NCBI GenBank assembly: GCA_031555935.1
Contig: JAVBTX010000005.1
Location: 1-64,000 of the forward strand
DNA from: Roseburia_C sp031555935
Lineage (GTDB): Bacteria; Bacillota; Clostridia; Lachnospirales; Lachnospiraceae
Length of the DNA: 64,000 nt
Direction of reading: 5' to 3'
Shown here: positions 16,882-25,168 of the stretch, one piece after another
How positions within the stretch are numbered: the stretch's first letter is position 1
Layout: the number at the start of each line of letters is the position of its first letter
Made by a program: the position numbers and the translations under genes
The notes under the pieces: generated by a model
What the model saw: only the letters and a program-made list of their open reading frames with translations
Told to the model about the DNA's origin: nothing
Databases searched by the model: none

Positions 16882-19458
16882 ATGGTCGATAATTTACGGA
16901 AAAAAAACATCGTTCTAGTTGTGGATGATGAAGAAGTGAATTGTGCAATTCTGGAAGCAATTTTGGAAAAAGAGTACATCATTAAGATAGCTTCAAATGG
17001 GCGGCAAGCATTGGAATTTTTGCGAGACAATTGCCATGCAGTGGCAGCAATTATTCTGGATTTGATTATGCCGGTGATGAGCGGCTATGAATTTTTGGAA
17101 TTATATAACAAGTCTTCTTCATTAAACAGAATACCGGTGATTGTTTCCACTGCCGATGGTGAGGTTGGCTGTGAAGCAAGGTGCTTAGAACTTGGCGCAT
17201 GGGATTTTGTTAAGAAGCCATATGAAAAAGAAGTGATTCGTTTTCGTGTTAAAAATGCAATTGAACGAAGCCAGTTATATGTGTTGCAGGAGATGCGCTA
17301 TCGGGAAGATTACGATGGGTTGACTGGTCTTTACAAAAAGAGTAAGTTTGTGCAGGAGACTGAGCGGATGATGGCAGAATTTTCTGGCGAGAAGTTCACA
17401 ATGCTGCATTTAGATATATACAAATTTCAGTTGTTTAACGCATTTTATGGAAGACAGGAAGGGGACCGGTTGCTGAAGTTTATTGCTGATTCCCTACGTT
17501 CCTATTCGGATATGGTTTCGCATATTATCTATTGCCGCGAGGACGCAGATGTATTTAACATATGTATTGGTGATGTTACTAAAGAAACGCTATTGAAATA
17601 TTTTGAAACAACCAGGAGCAAGCTTAATCGTTATAAACGGGATTATGATATTGTTCCTGTTTTTGGTGCATATATTGTGGATGACAATAGTTTGCCAGTC
17701 AATGAGATGATTGACCGGGCCAGACTTGCCAGCAAGCGCTGTAAGGGCAATTACATGAAGAATTACTCTTTTTATGAAGAGGAATTAGAACGTGATGTTG
17801 TCAAAGAGCAAGTGGTTGTAAATAACATGAATTCAGCGTTGGAGAATGAAGAATTTATCTTGTATCTACAACCCAAATATGACTTGCGCACCTCTGATAT
17901 TGATGGCGCAGAGGTATTAGTTCGCTGGCGGAATCAAAATGAACAATTATTTACGCCGGGAGAATTTATTCCGATATTTGAGCGAAATGGATTTATTATG
18001 AAGTTGGACTACTATGTGTGGGAACATGCCTGTCAGTTGCTTCGCAAGTGGCTGAATGAAGGAAAGAATCCGCATCCGATTTCAGTTAATATTTCGCGCG
18101 TCAGTCTATATAATCCGAATCTGGTGGAGCTGATTTGTGAGCTGGTTGCGCGATATAATATATCACCAACATTATTGCAGCTAGAGTTAACCGAGAGTGC
18201 CTATACGAGTAATCCAATTGCCATTAAGGAGGCAATGCAGAAGCTGCAAAAGAACGGTTTTGCAGTTTTGATGGATGACTTTGGCAGTGGATATTCTTCA
18301 CTTAATGTGCTAAAAGATATTGCCGTGGACGTGCTTAAAATTGATATGAAATTTTTATCGGACAGTGATATGCCAGGGCGCTGTGAAAATATTCTGGCAT
18401 CCGTTGTGCGAATGGCAAAGTGGCTGAAAATGCCAGTCATTGCCGAGGGGGTAGAGCGTGAGGAACAGGTATCTTTCTTAAAGAGTATTGGCTGCGAATT
18501 TGTACAAGGATATTATTTTGCCCGCCCAATGCCAGTTGAGGATTATGAGAAGCTGGCCTTTAGCGGCAATACGATACATAAAGGAACAACGGAAAATATC
18601 GATGAAATTACAGATGATTTGTGGACCTCGACCTCGCAAATGGAGATTTTATTTTCTAAGATGCTTCAGGCAGTGGCAGTTTATGAATATGACAAAGAAT
18701 CTGAAAGCATTGATATTATCCGAGTGAATAATGCTTATTATGATTTGTTTGGCTATGCAGATTTAAATGAAAATATGGATGCCATTTTTCAGGAGTTGAC
18801 TGAGGAACATCGCCAGATGGTGTTGCAGGCCTTTGATCAGGTAGTCGAGTTAAAGGACGTTACAAGTTGTCGCTATGTTCGCGAGTTGGAAGATGGTAAA
18901 CGCATCTGGATTGACATGGAACTTAAATTTATCAGTCAGATTGGTAATAAGTATGTTATTTTTGGAATGCTTTCTGATGTGACAAGCCAGCAGCAAATGA
19001 ATCGGGAACTGCAAAAATACCGGAATGCATTAATGACGGTAGTGAAAGACAAGCAAACAATCTTGATTGTAGATGATGTGGACTCAATCCGATTGTCTCT
19101 ATCCTTACTGTTTAGCGAGGAGTATACCGTTATTGAGGCGCAGAACGGACAGGAGGCTCTTGAAGTAATGCGAGAGCTAAATTATGAGATTGATATGATT
19201 TTACTAGATATGATTATGCCGGTAATGGATGGCCGCACGTTCTTGCAGAAAAAGAACGAGTTGATGGAAGCGGCTAATGTCCCGGTTATTATTATAACCT
19301 CCGATGATGCCGCACAGCATCAGGTTGAAACAATTGCAATGGGAGCGAATGATTATATTGTCAAACCGTTGATTCCAGAAGTAGTAATCCGGCGAGTGAA
19401 AAATGTGATGGAATCGTTTCAGAAATTTGGTGAAATGTTGCAGCGTCTTGAGAGATAA
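16882..19458 (+). CDS. Two-receiver protein with degenerate GGDEF and EAL domains
   Basis: Large soluble signalling protein (858 aa). Order of domains: receiver (about 9-130, phospho-acceptor D60), GGDEF-like (about 145-305), EAL (about 315-555), PAS-like (about 580-700), and a second receiver (about 730-855, D776). The GGDEF signature is replaced by DADVF near residues 219-223, so cyclase activity is unlikely. The EAL domain keeps EVLVRW, a conserved NIS and LELTES, DDFGSGYSSL, AEGVE and FVQGYYFARP, so c-di-GMP phosphodiesterase activity is plausible. It has no transmembrane segment. The ribosome site GGAGG lies 8-9 bases before the ATG. The partner histidine kinase may be the hybrid kinase at 20738, but nothing proves this. 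Confidence 0.87.
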   Translation: MVDNLRKKNIVLVVDDEEVNCAILEAILEKEYIIKIASNGRQALEFLRDNCHAVAAIILDLIMPVMSGYEFLELYNKSSSLNRIPVIVSTADGEVGCEARCLELGAWDFVKKPYEKEVIRFRVKNAIERSQLYVLQEMRYREDYDGLTGLYKKSKFVQETERMMAEFSGEKFTMLHLDIYKFQLFNAFYGRQEGDRLLKFIADSLRSYSDMVSHIIYCREDADVFNICIGDVTKETLLKYFETTRSKLNRYKRDYDIVPVFGAYIVDDNSLPVNEMIDRARLASKRCKGNYMKNYSFYEEELERDVVKEQVVVNNMNSALENEEFILYLQPKYDLRTSDIDGAEVLVRWRNQNEQLFTPGEFIPIFERNGFIMKLDYYVWEHACQLLRKWLNEGKNPHPISVNISRVSLYNPNLVELICELVARYNISPTLLQLELTESAYTSNPIAIKEAMQKLQKNGFAVLMDDFGSGYSSLNVLKDIAVDVLKIDMKFLSDSDMPGRCENILASVVRMAKWLKMPVIAEGVEREEQVSFLKSIGCEFVQGYYFARPMPVEDYEKLAFSGNTIHKGTTENIDEITDDLWTSTSQMEILFSKMLQAVAVYEYDKESESIDIIRVNNAYYDLFGYADLNENMDAIFQELTEEHRQMVLQAFDQVVELKDVTSCRYVRELEDGKRIWIDMELKFISQIGNKYVIFGMLSDVTSQQQMNRELQKYRNALMTVVKDKQTILIVDDVDSIRLSLSLLFSEEYTVIEAQNGQEALEVMRELNYEIDMILLDMIMPVMDGRTFLQKKNELMEAANVPVIIITSDDAAQHQVETIAMGANDYIVKPLIPEVVIRRVKNVMESFQKFGEMLQRLER

Positions 19459-19512
19459 AAATCTTGTTCTCCTAAAAAAACATGGAAAATTGTACTAAAT
19501 AGAATCCATGCC

Positions 19513-19540
19513 TTGAAATAAAATAAAAAGTGGGTAGAAT
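19513..19540 (+). promoter_or_regulatory. Probable SigA-type promoter for pta
   Basis: TTGAAA, 16-base spacer, TAGAAT; 51 bases upstream of the pta ATG. Confidence 0.55.
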
Positions 19541-19591
19541 AATAGACAACAAGAAAAAAAGAGAGAACAGAGAAGGTAGGAGAGCAGAATT

Positions 19592-20581
19592 ATGGCGACA
19601 TTTGGCTTTGGTCAATTAATTAGTATTTTGAAAAAAAATCCAAAGAAAATAGTTTTTACAGAAGGAACAGATCCGCGTATTTTAGAGGCGGCATCAAGAC
19701 TTTTAGCAAGTAATTTCTTAAGTCCGATTTTAGTGGGTGAACCAGAGGAAATTGCAGCGGTAGCAGAGGACAGTGGTTTTAATATTCGCGGGGCGAATAT
19801 TGTCAGCCCAAAGCAATACGAGCGAATGGATGAGATGGTTCAGCTTTTTTGTGAACTTCGTAAGAGCAAAGGGGTAACAGAACAAGAAGCAAGACAGACA
19901 TTGATGGAGTACAATTATTTTGGCACCATGTTGGTGAAAATGGGTGAAGCGGATGCTCTTTTAGGTGGCGCGACCTATTCGACTGCTGATACCGTAAGAC
20001 CAGCTTTGCAATTAATCAAAACAAGACCAGAAAATAAAATAGTTTCCTCTTGTTTCATTTTGGTAAGACCAGCAGCAACTGGTGACAATGAAGTATTTGC
20101 AATGGCCGATTGTGCAATTAATATTCATCCATCAGAAGATGATTTGGTGGAAATCGCAATTGGTGCAGCTGAATGTGCAAAGATATTTGGGGTTGATCCG
20201 CAGGTGGCATTTTTAAGCTATTCCACGCGGGCGTCTGGCTCTGGTGAAGATGTTGATAAGATGCGTAACGCAGCAGCTAAGACTAAAAAATTAAGACCGG
20301 ACCTTCCAATTGATGGTGAGCTGCAATTTGATGCAGCAGTTGCACCACGGGTAGCACGTACAAAATGTCCGGATTCATCAGTGGCAGGTCATGCGAATAC
20401 CTTTATTTTCCCAGATATTAATTCCGGAAATATCGGTTATAAAATTGCCCAGCGTCTGGGTAACTTTACTGCATATGGACCAATATTATTGGGACTGAAT
20501 GCGCCAATTAATGATCTTTCGCGTGGATGTAATGCAGATGAAGTATATTCGATGGCAATTATTACGGCAGCGCTTGCCTAG
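19592..20581 (+). CDS. pta: Phosphate acetyltransferase
   Basis: Enzyme (329 aa) converting acetyl-CoA and phosphate into acetyl phosphate, the first step of acetate formation with ATP gain. It matches the short single-domain Pta of Firmicutes: VFTEGTDPRILEAASRL near the N-terminus, LVKMGEADALLGGATYSTAD, FLSYSTRASG at about 210-219, and a C-terminal block with FPDINSGNIGYKIAQRLG. The ATG at 19592 follows GGAGAG. No acetate kinase gene is adjacent, which is unusual since ackA is often next to pta. Its own promoter and terminator indicate a single-gene unit. Confidence 0.93.
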   Translation: MATFGFGQLISILKKNPKKIVFTEGTDPRILEAASRLLASNFLSPILVGEPEEIAAVAEDSGFNIRGANIVSPKQYERMDEMVQLFCELRKSKGVTEQEARQTLMEYNYFGTMLVKMGEADALLGGATYSTADTVRPALQLIKTRPENKIVSSCFILVRPAATGDNEVFAMADCAINIHPSEDDLVEIAIGAAECAKIFGVDPQVAFLSYSTRASGSGEDVDKMRNAAAKTKKLRPDLPIDGELQFDAAVAPRVARTKCPDSSVAGHANTFIFPDINSGNIGYKIAQRLGNFTAYGPILLGLNAPINDLSRGCNADEVYSMAIITAALA

Positions 20582-20612
20582 GCAAAGCCAACTTCTTGGC
20601 TCATAAAATTAA

Positions 20613-20655
20613 GAAAAGCATTCGAAAATCATAAGATTTTTGAGTGCTTTTTTTT
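20613..20655 (+). terminator. Rho-independent terminator after pta
   Basis: Imperfect hairpin AAAGCA-TTC-GAAAATC / GATTTTT-GAG-TGCTTT around an ATAA loop, followed by a run of T residues. Confidence 0.75.
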
Positions 20656-20678
20656 CGTGCTGAGATGTTATACTTTCA

Positions 20679-20707
20679 TTGTCAAGCTTTCTCAAATCGT
20701 TTATAAT
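20679..20707 (+). promoter_or_regulatory. SigA-type promoter
   Basis: TTGTCA, 17-base spacer, TATAAT; 30 bases upstream of the hybrid kinase gene. Confidence 0.8.
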
Positions 20708-20737
20708 TAGAATATTAATCACTGAGGAGAGAAGCCT

Positions 20738-23197
20738 ATGGATAAACCGCTAAATAACATGAATAGGAAGTTTGAGAATGAGCAAGAATTTTATTATTGG
20801 CTATCAGCATTCGATAAAATAGCAAGTCCGGTTTATATTATTGATGCAGAAACCTATGAGCTGTTATATGTCAATGGACGGACAAAGAACGTGTCCGGAG
20901 AAGTCATCGGCTCTAAATGTTATAAAGCTTTATGTGGTCGTGATGATGTCTGTCCAACCTGCACGAAATATGCTGATTTTGATCAAACGGGAAAACATTC
21001 CATTTCAAAAGAACATTATAATCCCAGAACAAAACACTACTACACGGTTACAGAGTGTGTCATTGATTGGGTAGATGGTCGAAAGGCGCGGTTGGAAATG
21101 GCTCAGATTATTTCCGAGCTGCATGAATTGAAACAGAAGCAAAGCAATCAGGCATCTTTGCTATCGATTCAAGAATCGATTATTGAATCGGCCAATATGA
21201 TGCTTTTTGCGCTGGATAAGGATTATAAAATACTCTATCTCAATCGGCAGTTCAAAAGTGTAACCAAACGGCGTTTGCGGGTTGGTCAGCGGATGCCAGT
21301 CGATGAATTGTATGGGGATTATGATGTATGGCGGTTTTATGAAGAAGTATTTCCTGGTGTGTTTAGCGGTAAAACATATCGTGGCGAGGTAACAATGAAG
21401 GATTCAGAGGGAAATCTGGTACCAATTCGCTACTCCTCGTTTCCGGTTCGAAATGGAGAGGGCGAGATTTTTGCTTATGCAACAATTGGTGAGGATATTA
21501 CCAAAGAAAAAGAAGAACAGCGGATACGGGAAAGTTACCTGCAATCACAGCGGTTTTTAGCGGAATTTTCCAAACCGTTTACGCAGCCAAATAATTTTGA
21601 TGATTTAATTCAAAATGCGCTGATACAGTTGGAAAGTCAATTGGGTACGGACCGAATCTATTTCTATGATGTTATCGAAGATGATATTTTGCTGACCCAT
21701 GAGCACCTGCGTTACAATGATTTTCATAGCACGGTGGGACTTGTTTTTCCATATGAGCAGATTGAGGATATTGTCAATGAACTAGACAAGCAGCCATATC
21801 TTTTGTTTAATGATGTCAGGGAGCACTATGCAAAGTATCCCCATTTTGATTATGGTGCAGTCAGTTCGTTGTATATTAAATTGTCGGTGGATGGTAAATT
21901 GATGGGGTTTATTAATTTTTTGACAGTTCGGGAAATGGCGCAGTGGACGGAAGAGGATTGCCGGGTGGCAGTTATGGCGGGCTCAGTTATGGCGGGGGCA
22001 GTGGCATTCCACAAATCAGAACTTGCCCTCAAGACAGCAATGGCAGAAACGCAAAAGGCGAATCTAGCCAAAAGTCAGTTTCTATCAAATGTCAGCCATG
22101 AATTAAGAACACCGTTAAATGCAATTATTGGCATGGCTCAGATTATGAAAAATTCATTGATTAAAAATCAACCGGAGGCGGCTGGTTCGATGGATGAATT
22201 ACTGATTGCCTCTGACCATCTGATGTCGTTGGTTAATGATGTATTGGATATGTCTAAAATTGAGGCCGGAAAACTTGAGATAGCCAATGAGCCATTTAAT
22301 TTATTTCGGGCATTACAAGAGGTGGTTAATTTAATTGAAACCAAAGCCCAAAGTAAATCAGTTAATTTCCAAACCCATTTTGGTATTAGCGAGAAGCTTA
22401 ATGTACTGGGCGACAAGATGAGATTAAAGCAGGTGCTGTTAAATATCCTGGGGAATGCGATGAAGTTTACAGCGGCGGGCGGTAGTGTTGATTTTACCGT
22501 TAATGCCGAGATTTTGTCAGATCAGCGAATCGATGTTAAATTGATTGTTCGTGATACCGGAATCGGTATGAGCGACGAGCAGCAGGCAAAGCTTTTTCAG
22601 GTATTTCAGCAAGGCGGGATGAGTATTACCCGCAATTATGGCGGAACCGGACTGGGATTAGCAATCAGCCGTGAGTTGGTGAGCAAAATGGGCGGGGAAA
22701 TATCCGTCTCCAGCAGGCTGGGTGAAGGTTCGATTTTTGAAGTGGGAATGACATTTACGCAGACAAATATTTTACCGATGGAAAAAAATCTGGAGTTACC
22801 GGACTATAAAGATTATTCTGGCAAGCATGTGTTGATTGTCGAAGATATTGAGATTAACCGAACGTTGATAATACAACTGCTAAGTGAAACAAATATTGTG
22901 TTTGAAGAAGCTGTCAATGGTCAGGTCGCGGTGGAAATGTTTGTGGCTTCGCCGGTGGGGTATTACGATTGTATTTTTATGGATATTCAGATGCCGGTGA
23001 TGGATGGTTTAGAAGCGACGCGTCAGATTCGCAGGCTGAATCGTGCAGATGCAAAGACCGTAGTAATTACGGCAATTACAGCGAATGCCTACGACGAAAA
23101 TGTACAAGCCTCATTAGCGGCTGGGATGAATGAGCATATTTCAAAGCCAATTGATTTGAAGCGCTTACTAATATTTTTTGAAAAAATCTTTTCATAA
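20738..23197 (+). CDS. Hybrid sensor histidine kinase, PAS-PAS-GAF-HK-REC
   Basis: Soluble hybrid histidine kinase (819 aa) with no transmembrane segment, so it senses an internal signal. Domains: PAS (about 15-125), PAS (about 150-265), GAF-like (about 275-430), HisKA with SHELRTPLNAIIG (phospho-acceptor H454), HATPase with DTGIGM and GGTGLGLAI (about 565-680), and a C-terminal receiver with MDIQMPVMDG (D749). The first PAS contains a cysteine cluster CYKALCGRDDVCPTC at about residues 62-76, which could bind a metal or respond to redox state; that role is inference. It has its own promoter. The endonuclease IV gene begins 11 bases after the stop, so the two are likely co-transcribed. Confidence 0.88.
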   Translation: MDKPLNNMNRKFENEQEFYYWLSAFDKIASPVYIIDAETYELLYVNGRTKNVSGEVIGSKCYKALCGRDDVCPTCTKYADFDQTGKHSISKEHYNPRTKHYYTVTECVIDWVDGRKARLEMAQIISELHELKQKQSNQASLLSIQESIIESANMMLFALDKDYKILYLNRQFKSVTKRRLRVGQRMPVDELYGDYDVWRFYEEVFPGVFSGKTYRGEVTMKDSEGNLVPIRYSSFPVRNGEGEIFAYATIGEDITKEKEEQRIRESYLQSQRFLAEFSKPFTQPNNFDDLIQNALIQLESQLGTDRIYFYDVIEDDILLTHEHLRYNDFHSTVGLVFPYEQIEDIVNELDKQPYLLFNDVREHYAKYPHFDYGAVSSLYIKLSVDGKLMGFINFLTVREMAQWTEEDCRVAVMAGSVMAGAVAFHKSELALKTAMAETQKANLAKSQFLSNVSHELRTPLNAIIGMAQIMKNSLIKNQPEAAGSMDELLIASDHLMSLVNDVLDMSKIEAGKLEIANEPFNLFRALQEVVNLIETKAQSKSVNFQTHFGISEKLNVLGDKMRLKQVLLNILGNAMKFTAAGGSVDFTVNAEILSDQRIDVKLIVRDTGIGMSDEQQAKLFQVFQQGGMSITRNYGGTGLGLAISRELVSKMGGEISVSSRLGEGSIFEVGMTFTQTNILPMEKNLELPDYKDYSGKHVLIVEDIEINRTLIIQLLSETNIVFEEAVNGQVAVEMFVASPVGYYDCIFMDIQMPVMDGLEATRQIRRLNRADAKTVVITAITANAYDENVQASLAAGMNEHISKPIDLKRLLIFFEKIFS

Positions 23198-23208
23198 GGA
23201 GAACATAC

Positions 23209-24042
23209 ATGTTAAAAATAGGATGTCATCTGTCTTCATCAAAGGGCTATTTAGCGATGGGGCAGGATGCAGTCAAAATAGGTGCCAATACATTTCAGTT
23301 TTTTACCAGAAATCCGCGGGGCGGAGCAGTTAAGCCATTGAACTTAGAAGATATGGCTTCTTACCGTGAGTTTGCCAAGGAACATCAGATTGGAGCGATT
23401 CTGGCTCATGCACCATATACCCTTAATGCATGTGCTGCGGATGCAGGTTTGCGGCAATTTGCCAAGGATGTAATGACTGACGATTTGTCACGTTTGGCTA
23501 ACATTCCCGGGACGATGTATAATTTTCATCCGGGCAGTCATGTCAAACAAGGCAGTGAGGTAGGGATTACCTATATTGCAGAGATGTTGAATCAGATCTT
23601 GACAGCAGATATGTCAACGACGGTGTTGCTTGAAACAATGGCTGGAAAAGGTTCTGAAGTAGGTCGCAATTTTGAAGAACTGCGTGAAATTATGAATCGG
23701 GTGGAATTAAAACAACATCTGGGTGTTTGTCTGGATACTTGCCATGTGTATGACGCAGAGTATGATATTGTTGGTAATCTGGATGGTGTTTTGCAGGAAT
23801 TTGATGATGTGATTGGTTTGGAGCACCTTCACGCATTGCATATCAATGACAGTAAGAATCCGTATGGCAGTCATAAGGACCGTCACGAAAAAATCGGTGA
23901 GGGAAGTATCGGCTTAGCGGCGATGGTACAAATTATTAATCATCCATCACTGCGGGAGAAGCCGTTCTTTTTGGAAACGCCAAATGAACTAGAGGGATAT
24001 GCGGCAGAGATTGCCTTGCTAAAGAGTAATTACATTGGATAA
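23209..24042 (+). CDS. nfo: Endonuclease IV (apurinic/apyrimidinic endonuclease)
   Basis: Zinc-dependent AP endonuclease (277 aa) of the TIM-barrel Nfo family, acting in base-excision repair. Family blocks seen in order: GCHLSSSKG, GANTFQFFTRNPRGG, YNFHPGSH, LLETMAGKGSEVG, CLDTCHVYDAEYD and LHINDSKNPYGSHKDRHEKI, which supply the histidine, glutamate and aspartate zinc ligands. Length is typical. AAGGAG lies 8 bases before the ATG. It sits in the same transcript as the hybrid kinase upstream. A second AP endonuclease, exonuclease III, is encoded 6 kb downstream on the other strand. Confidence 0.93.
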   Translation: MLKIGCHLSSSKGYLAMGQDAVKIGANTFQFFTRNPRGGAVKPLNLEDMASYREFAKEHQIGAILAHAPYTLNACAADAGLRQFAKDVMTDDLSRLANIPGTMYNFHPGSHVKQGSEVGITYIAEMLNQILTADMSTTVLLETMAGKGSEVGRNFEELREIMNRVELKQHLGVCLDTCHVYDAEYDIVGNLDGVLQEFDDVIGLEHLHALHINDSKNPYGSHKDRHEKIGEGSIGLAAMVQIINHPSLREKPFFLETPNELEGYAAEIALLKSNYIG

Positions 24043-24044
24043 AA

Positions 24045-24107
24045 AATAAGCCGGCAGCTTAATCGGTAATATACTTAAGGTAATCACCGGATGGCTACTG
24101 GCTTATT
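24045..24107 (-). terminator. Terminator for the small minus-strand gene
   Basis: On the minus strand AATAAGCCAGTAGC pairs with GCTGCCGGCTTATT: 14 base pairs with one mismatch and one G-T wobble. A T-run (TTATTTTTTAT) follows. The stop codon of the small gene lies in the first arm, and the hairpin abuts the nfo stop, so it may also slow + strand transcripts. Confidence 0.7.
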
Positions 24108-24237
24108 GAAACATTTCTACCATATAAGCAAGGATAGAAAGCGGTTTTTTGTTTTGTTTCTCAGCGGTTGCAACATATTGTTCGTAAGCGGATATGATTT
24201 TTGCAAACCCGGAAACAGCATCGTTTTCTAAAAACAT
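24103..24237 (-). CDS. Small conserved-looking protein of 44 residues, unknown function
   Basis: Short gene on the minus strand between two + strand genes. It encodes 44 residues starting MFLENDAVSGFAKIISAY and ending ILAYMVEMFQ. There is no signal peptide or transmembrane segment; it looks like two short amphipathic helices separated by a lysine-rich turn (EKQNKKP). I do not recognise the family. Support for it being real: GGAGGT 7-8 bases before the ATG, a consensus promoter TTGACT-N17-TATAAT just upstream (24269-24297), and a hairpin plus T-run terminator at its end. The complete set of signals around such a short frame makes chance unlikely. A longer open frame upstream on this strand lacks a start signal. 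Confidence 0.72.
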   Translation of the reverse strand: MFLENDAVSGFAKIISAYEQYVATAEKQNKKPLSILAYMVEMFQ

Positions 24238-24268
24238 ATGCAAGACCTCCTTTTCTTTTGATAATGTT

Positions 24269-24297
24269 ATTATAAAACAGAACTTTGAAAAAGTCAA
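24269..24297 (-). promoter_or_regulatory. Strong SigA-type promoter for the small minus-strand gene
   Basis: On the minus strand TTGACT, 17-base spacer, TATAAT; the -10 lies about 30 bases before the ATG. It partly shares its region with whatever promoter serves the amidase gene on the + strand. Confidence 0.8.
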
Positions 24298-24369
24298 ATA
24301 AAATTTGTGTAAAATATACAAAAAACAATCGACAAAATTGTGCAATATTTTCAAAAAAAGGGAAAAAGA

Positions 24370-25092
24370 ATGGTAAATTACAGAAGAAGAATGAAACGGC
24401 GGCAGCGTCGGCAGATACAAATAGCGGTGCGGTGTATGACCACCGCGCTAGTAGTGGGATTGTTGGCATTTACATTCATACAGATTGTGGGAATGATTCG
24501 AGAGAAGGGTGAGCAGCAGGTGTTGGCGAAGGCGGAAGGCTTACCGCGGCAGGTGGTTGAAAATGCCCCAGACTATGATGTCCAGCTGCTAACGATGAAT
24601 GAATATTCAAGGCCGGGAACGGCAATTGATAAAATAACTGGAATCGTTGTGCATTATACTGCGAATCCGGGAACCTCGGCGCAGCAGAATCGCGATTATT
24701 TTGAAGGGTTAAAGGATAGTCATGACACCAAGGTGAGCAGTCATTTCATAATTGGTATGGAGGGTGAATTGATACAGTGCATTCCTTGCAATGAAATATC
24801 GTATGCATCTAATGATCGGAACCATGATACCATTTCCATTGAATGCTGTATCCCTGACGATACGGGGAAATTTACAAGTGAGACGTATGACACGCTGATT
24901 CATTTGACGGCATGGCTATTGGGACGTTATGATTTAGACACAGATGCAGTGATTCGTCACTATGATGTAACCGGAAAGATATGCCCCAAATACTATGTTG
25001 AAAATGAGGATGCATGGCTGCAAATGAAGGCGGATATCAAAAAGTATATTAAGGATTATGGGGTTATCGAGGAAAAGTCGACCAAGAATTAG
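24370..25092 (+). CDS. Membrane-anchored N-acetylmuramoyl-L-alanine amidase
   Basis: Probable peptidoglycan amidase of the Amidase_2 (PGRP-like) family (240 aa). A basic N-terminus (RRRMKRRQRRQ) precedes one transmembrane helix at about residues 21-43, so the catalytic domain faces outside. Zinc-site features: H95 in VVHYTANPG and the histidine in IRHYDVTGKICP near residue 200. The segment SSHFIIGMEGELIQCIP is also typical. The ATG at 24370 is preferred; a GTG at 24340 in the same frame would add ten residues. It cleaves the bond between muramic acid and the stem peptide, presumably in wall turnover. It is not next to phage genes. Confidence 0.82.
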   Translation: MVNYRRRMKRRQRRQIQIAVRCMTTALVVGLLAFTFIQIVGMIREKGEQQVLAKAEGLPRQVVENAPDYDVQLLTMNEYSRPGTAIDKITGIVVHYTANPGTSAQQNRDYFEGLKDSHDTKVSSHFIIGMEGELIQCIPCNEISYASNDRNHDTISIECCIPDDTGKFTSETYDTLIHLTAWLLGRYDLDTDAVIRHYDVTGKICPKYYVENEDAWLQMKADIKKYIKDYGVIEEKSTKN

Positions 25093-25168
25093 GATTTGCC
25101 TTGCCAAATGTTGCAGAATCAAGTAGAATATGAGTTAAAAGAGTAACATTTTGGGAAAAAGGGATACG

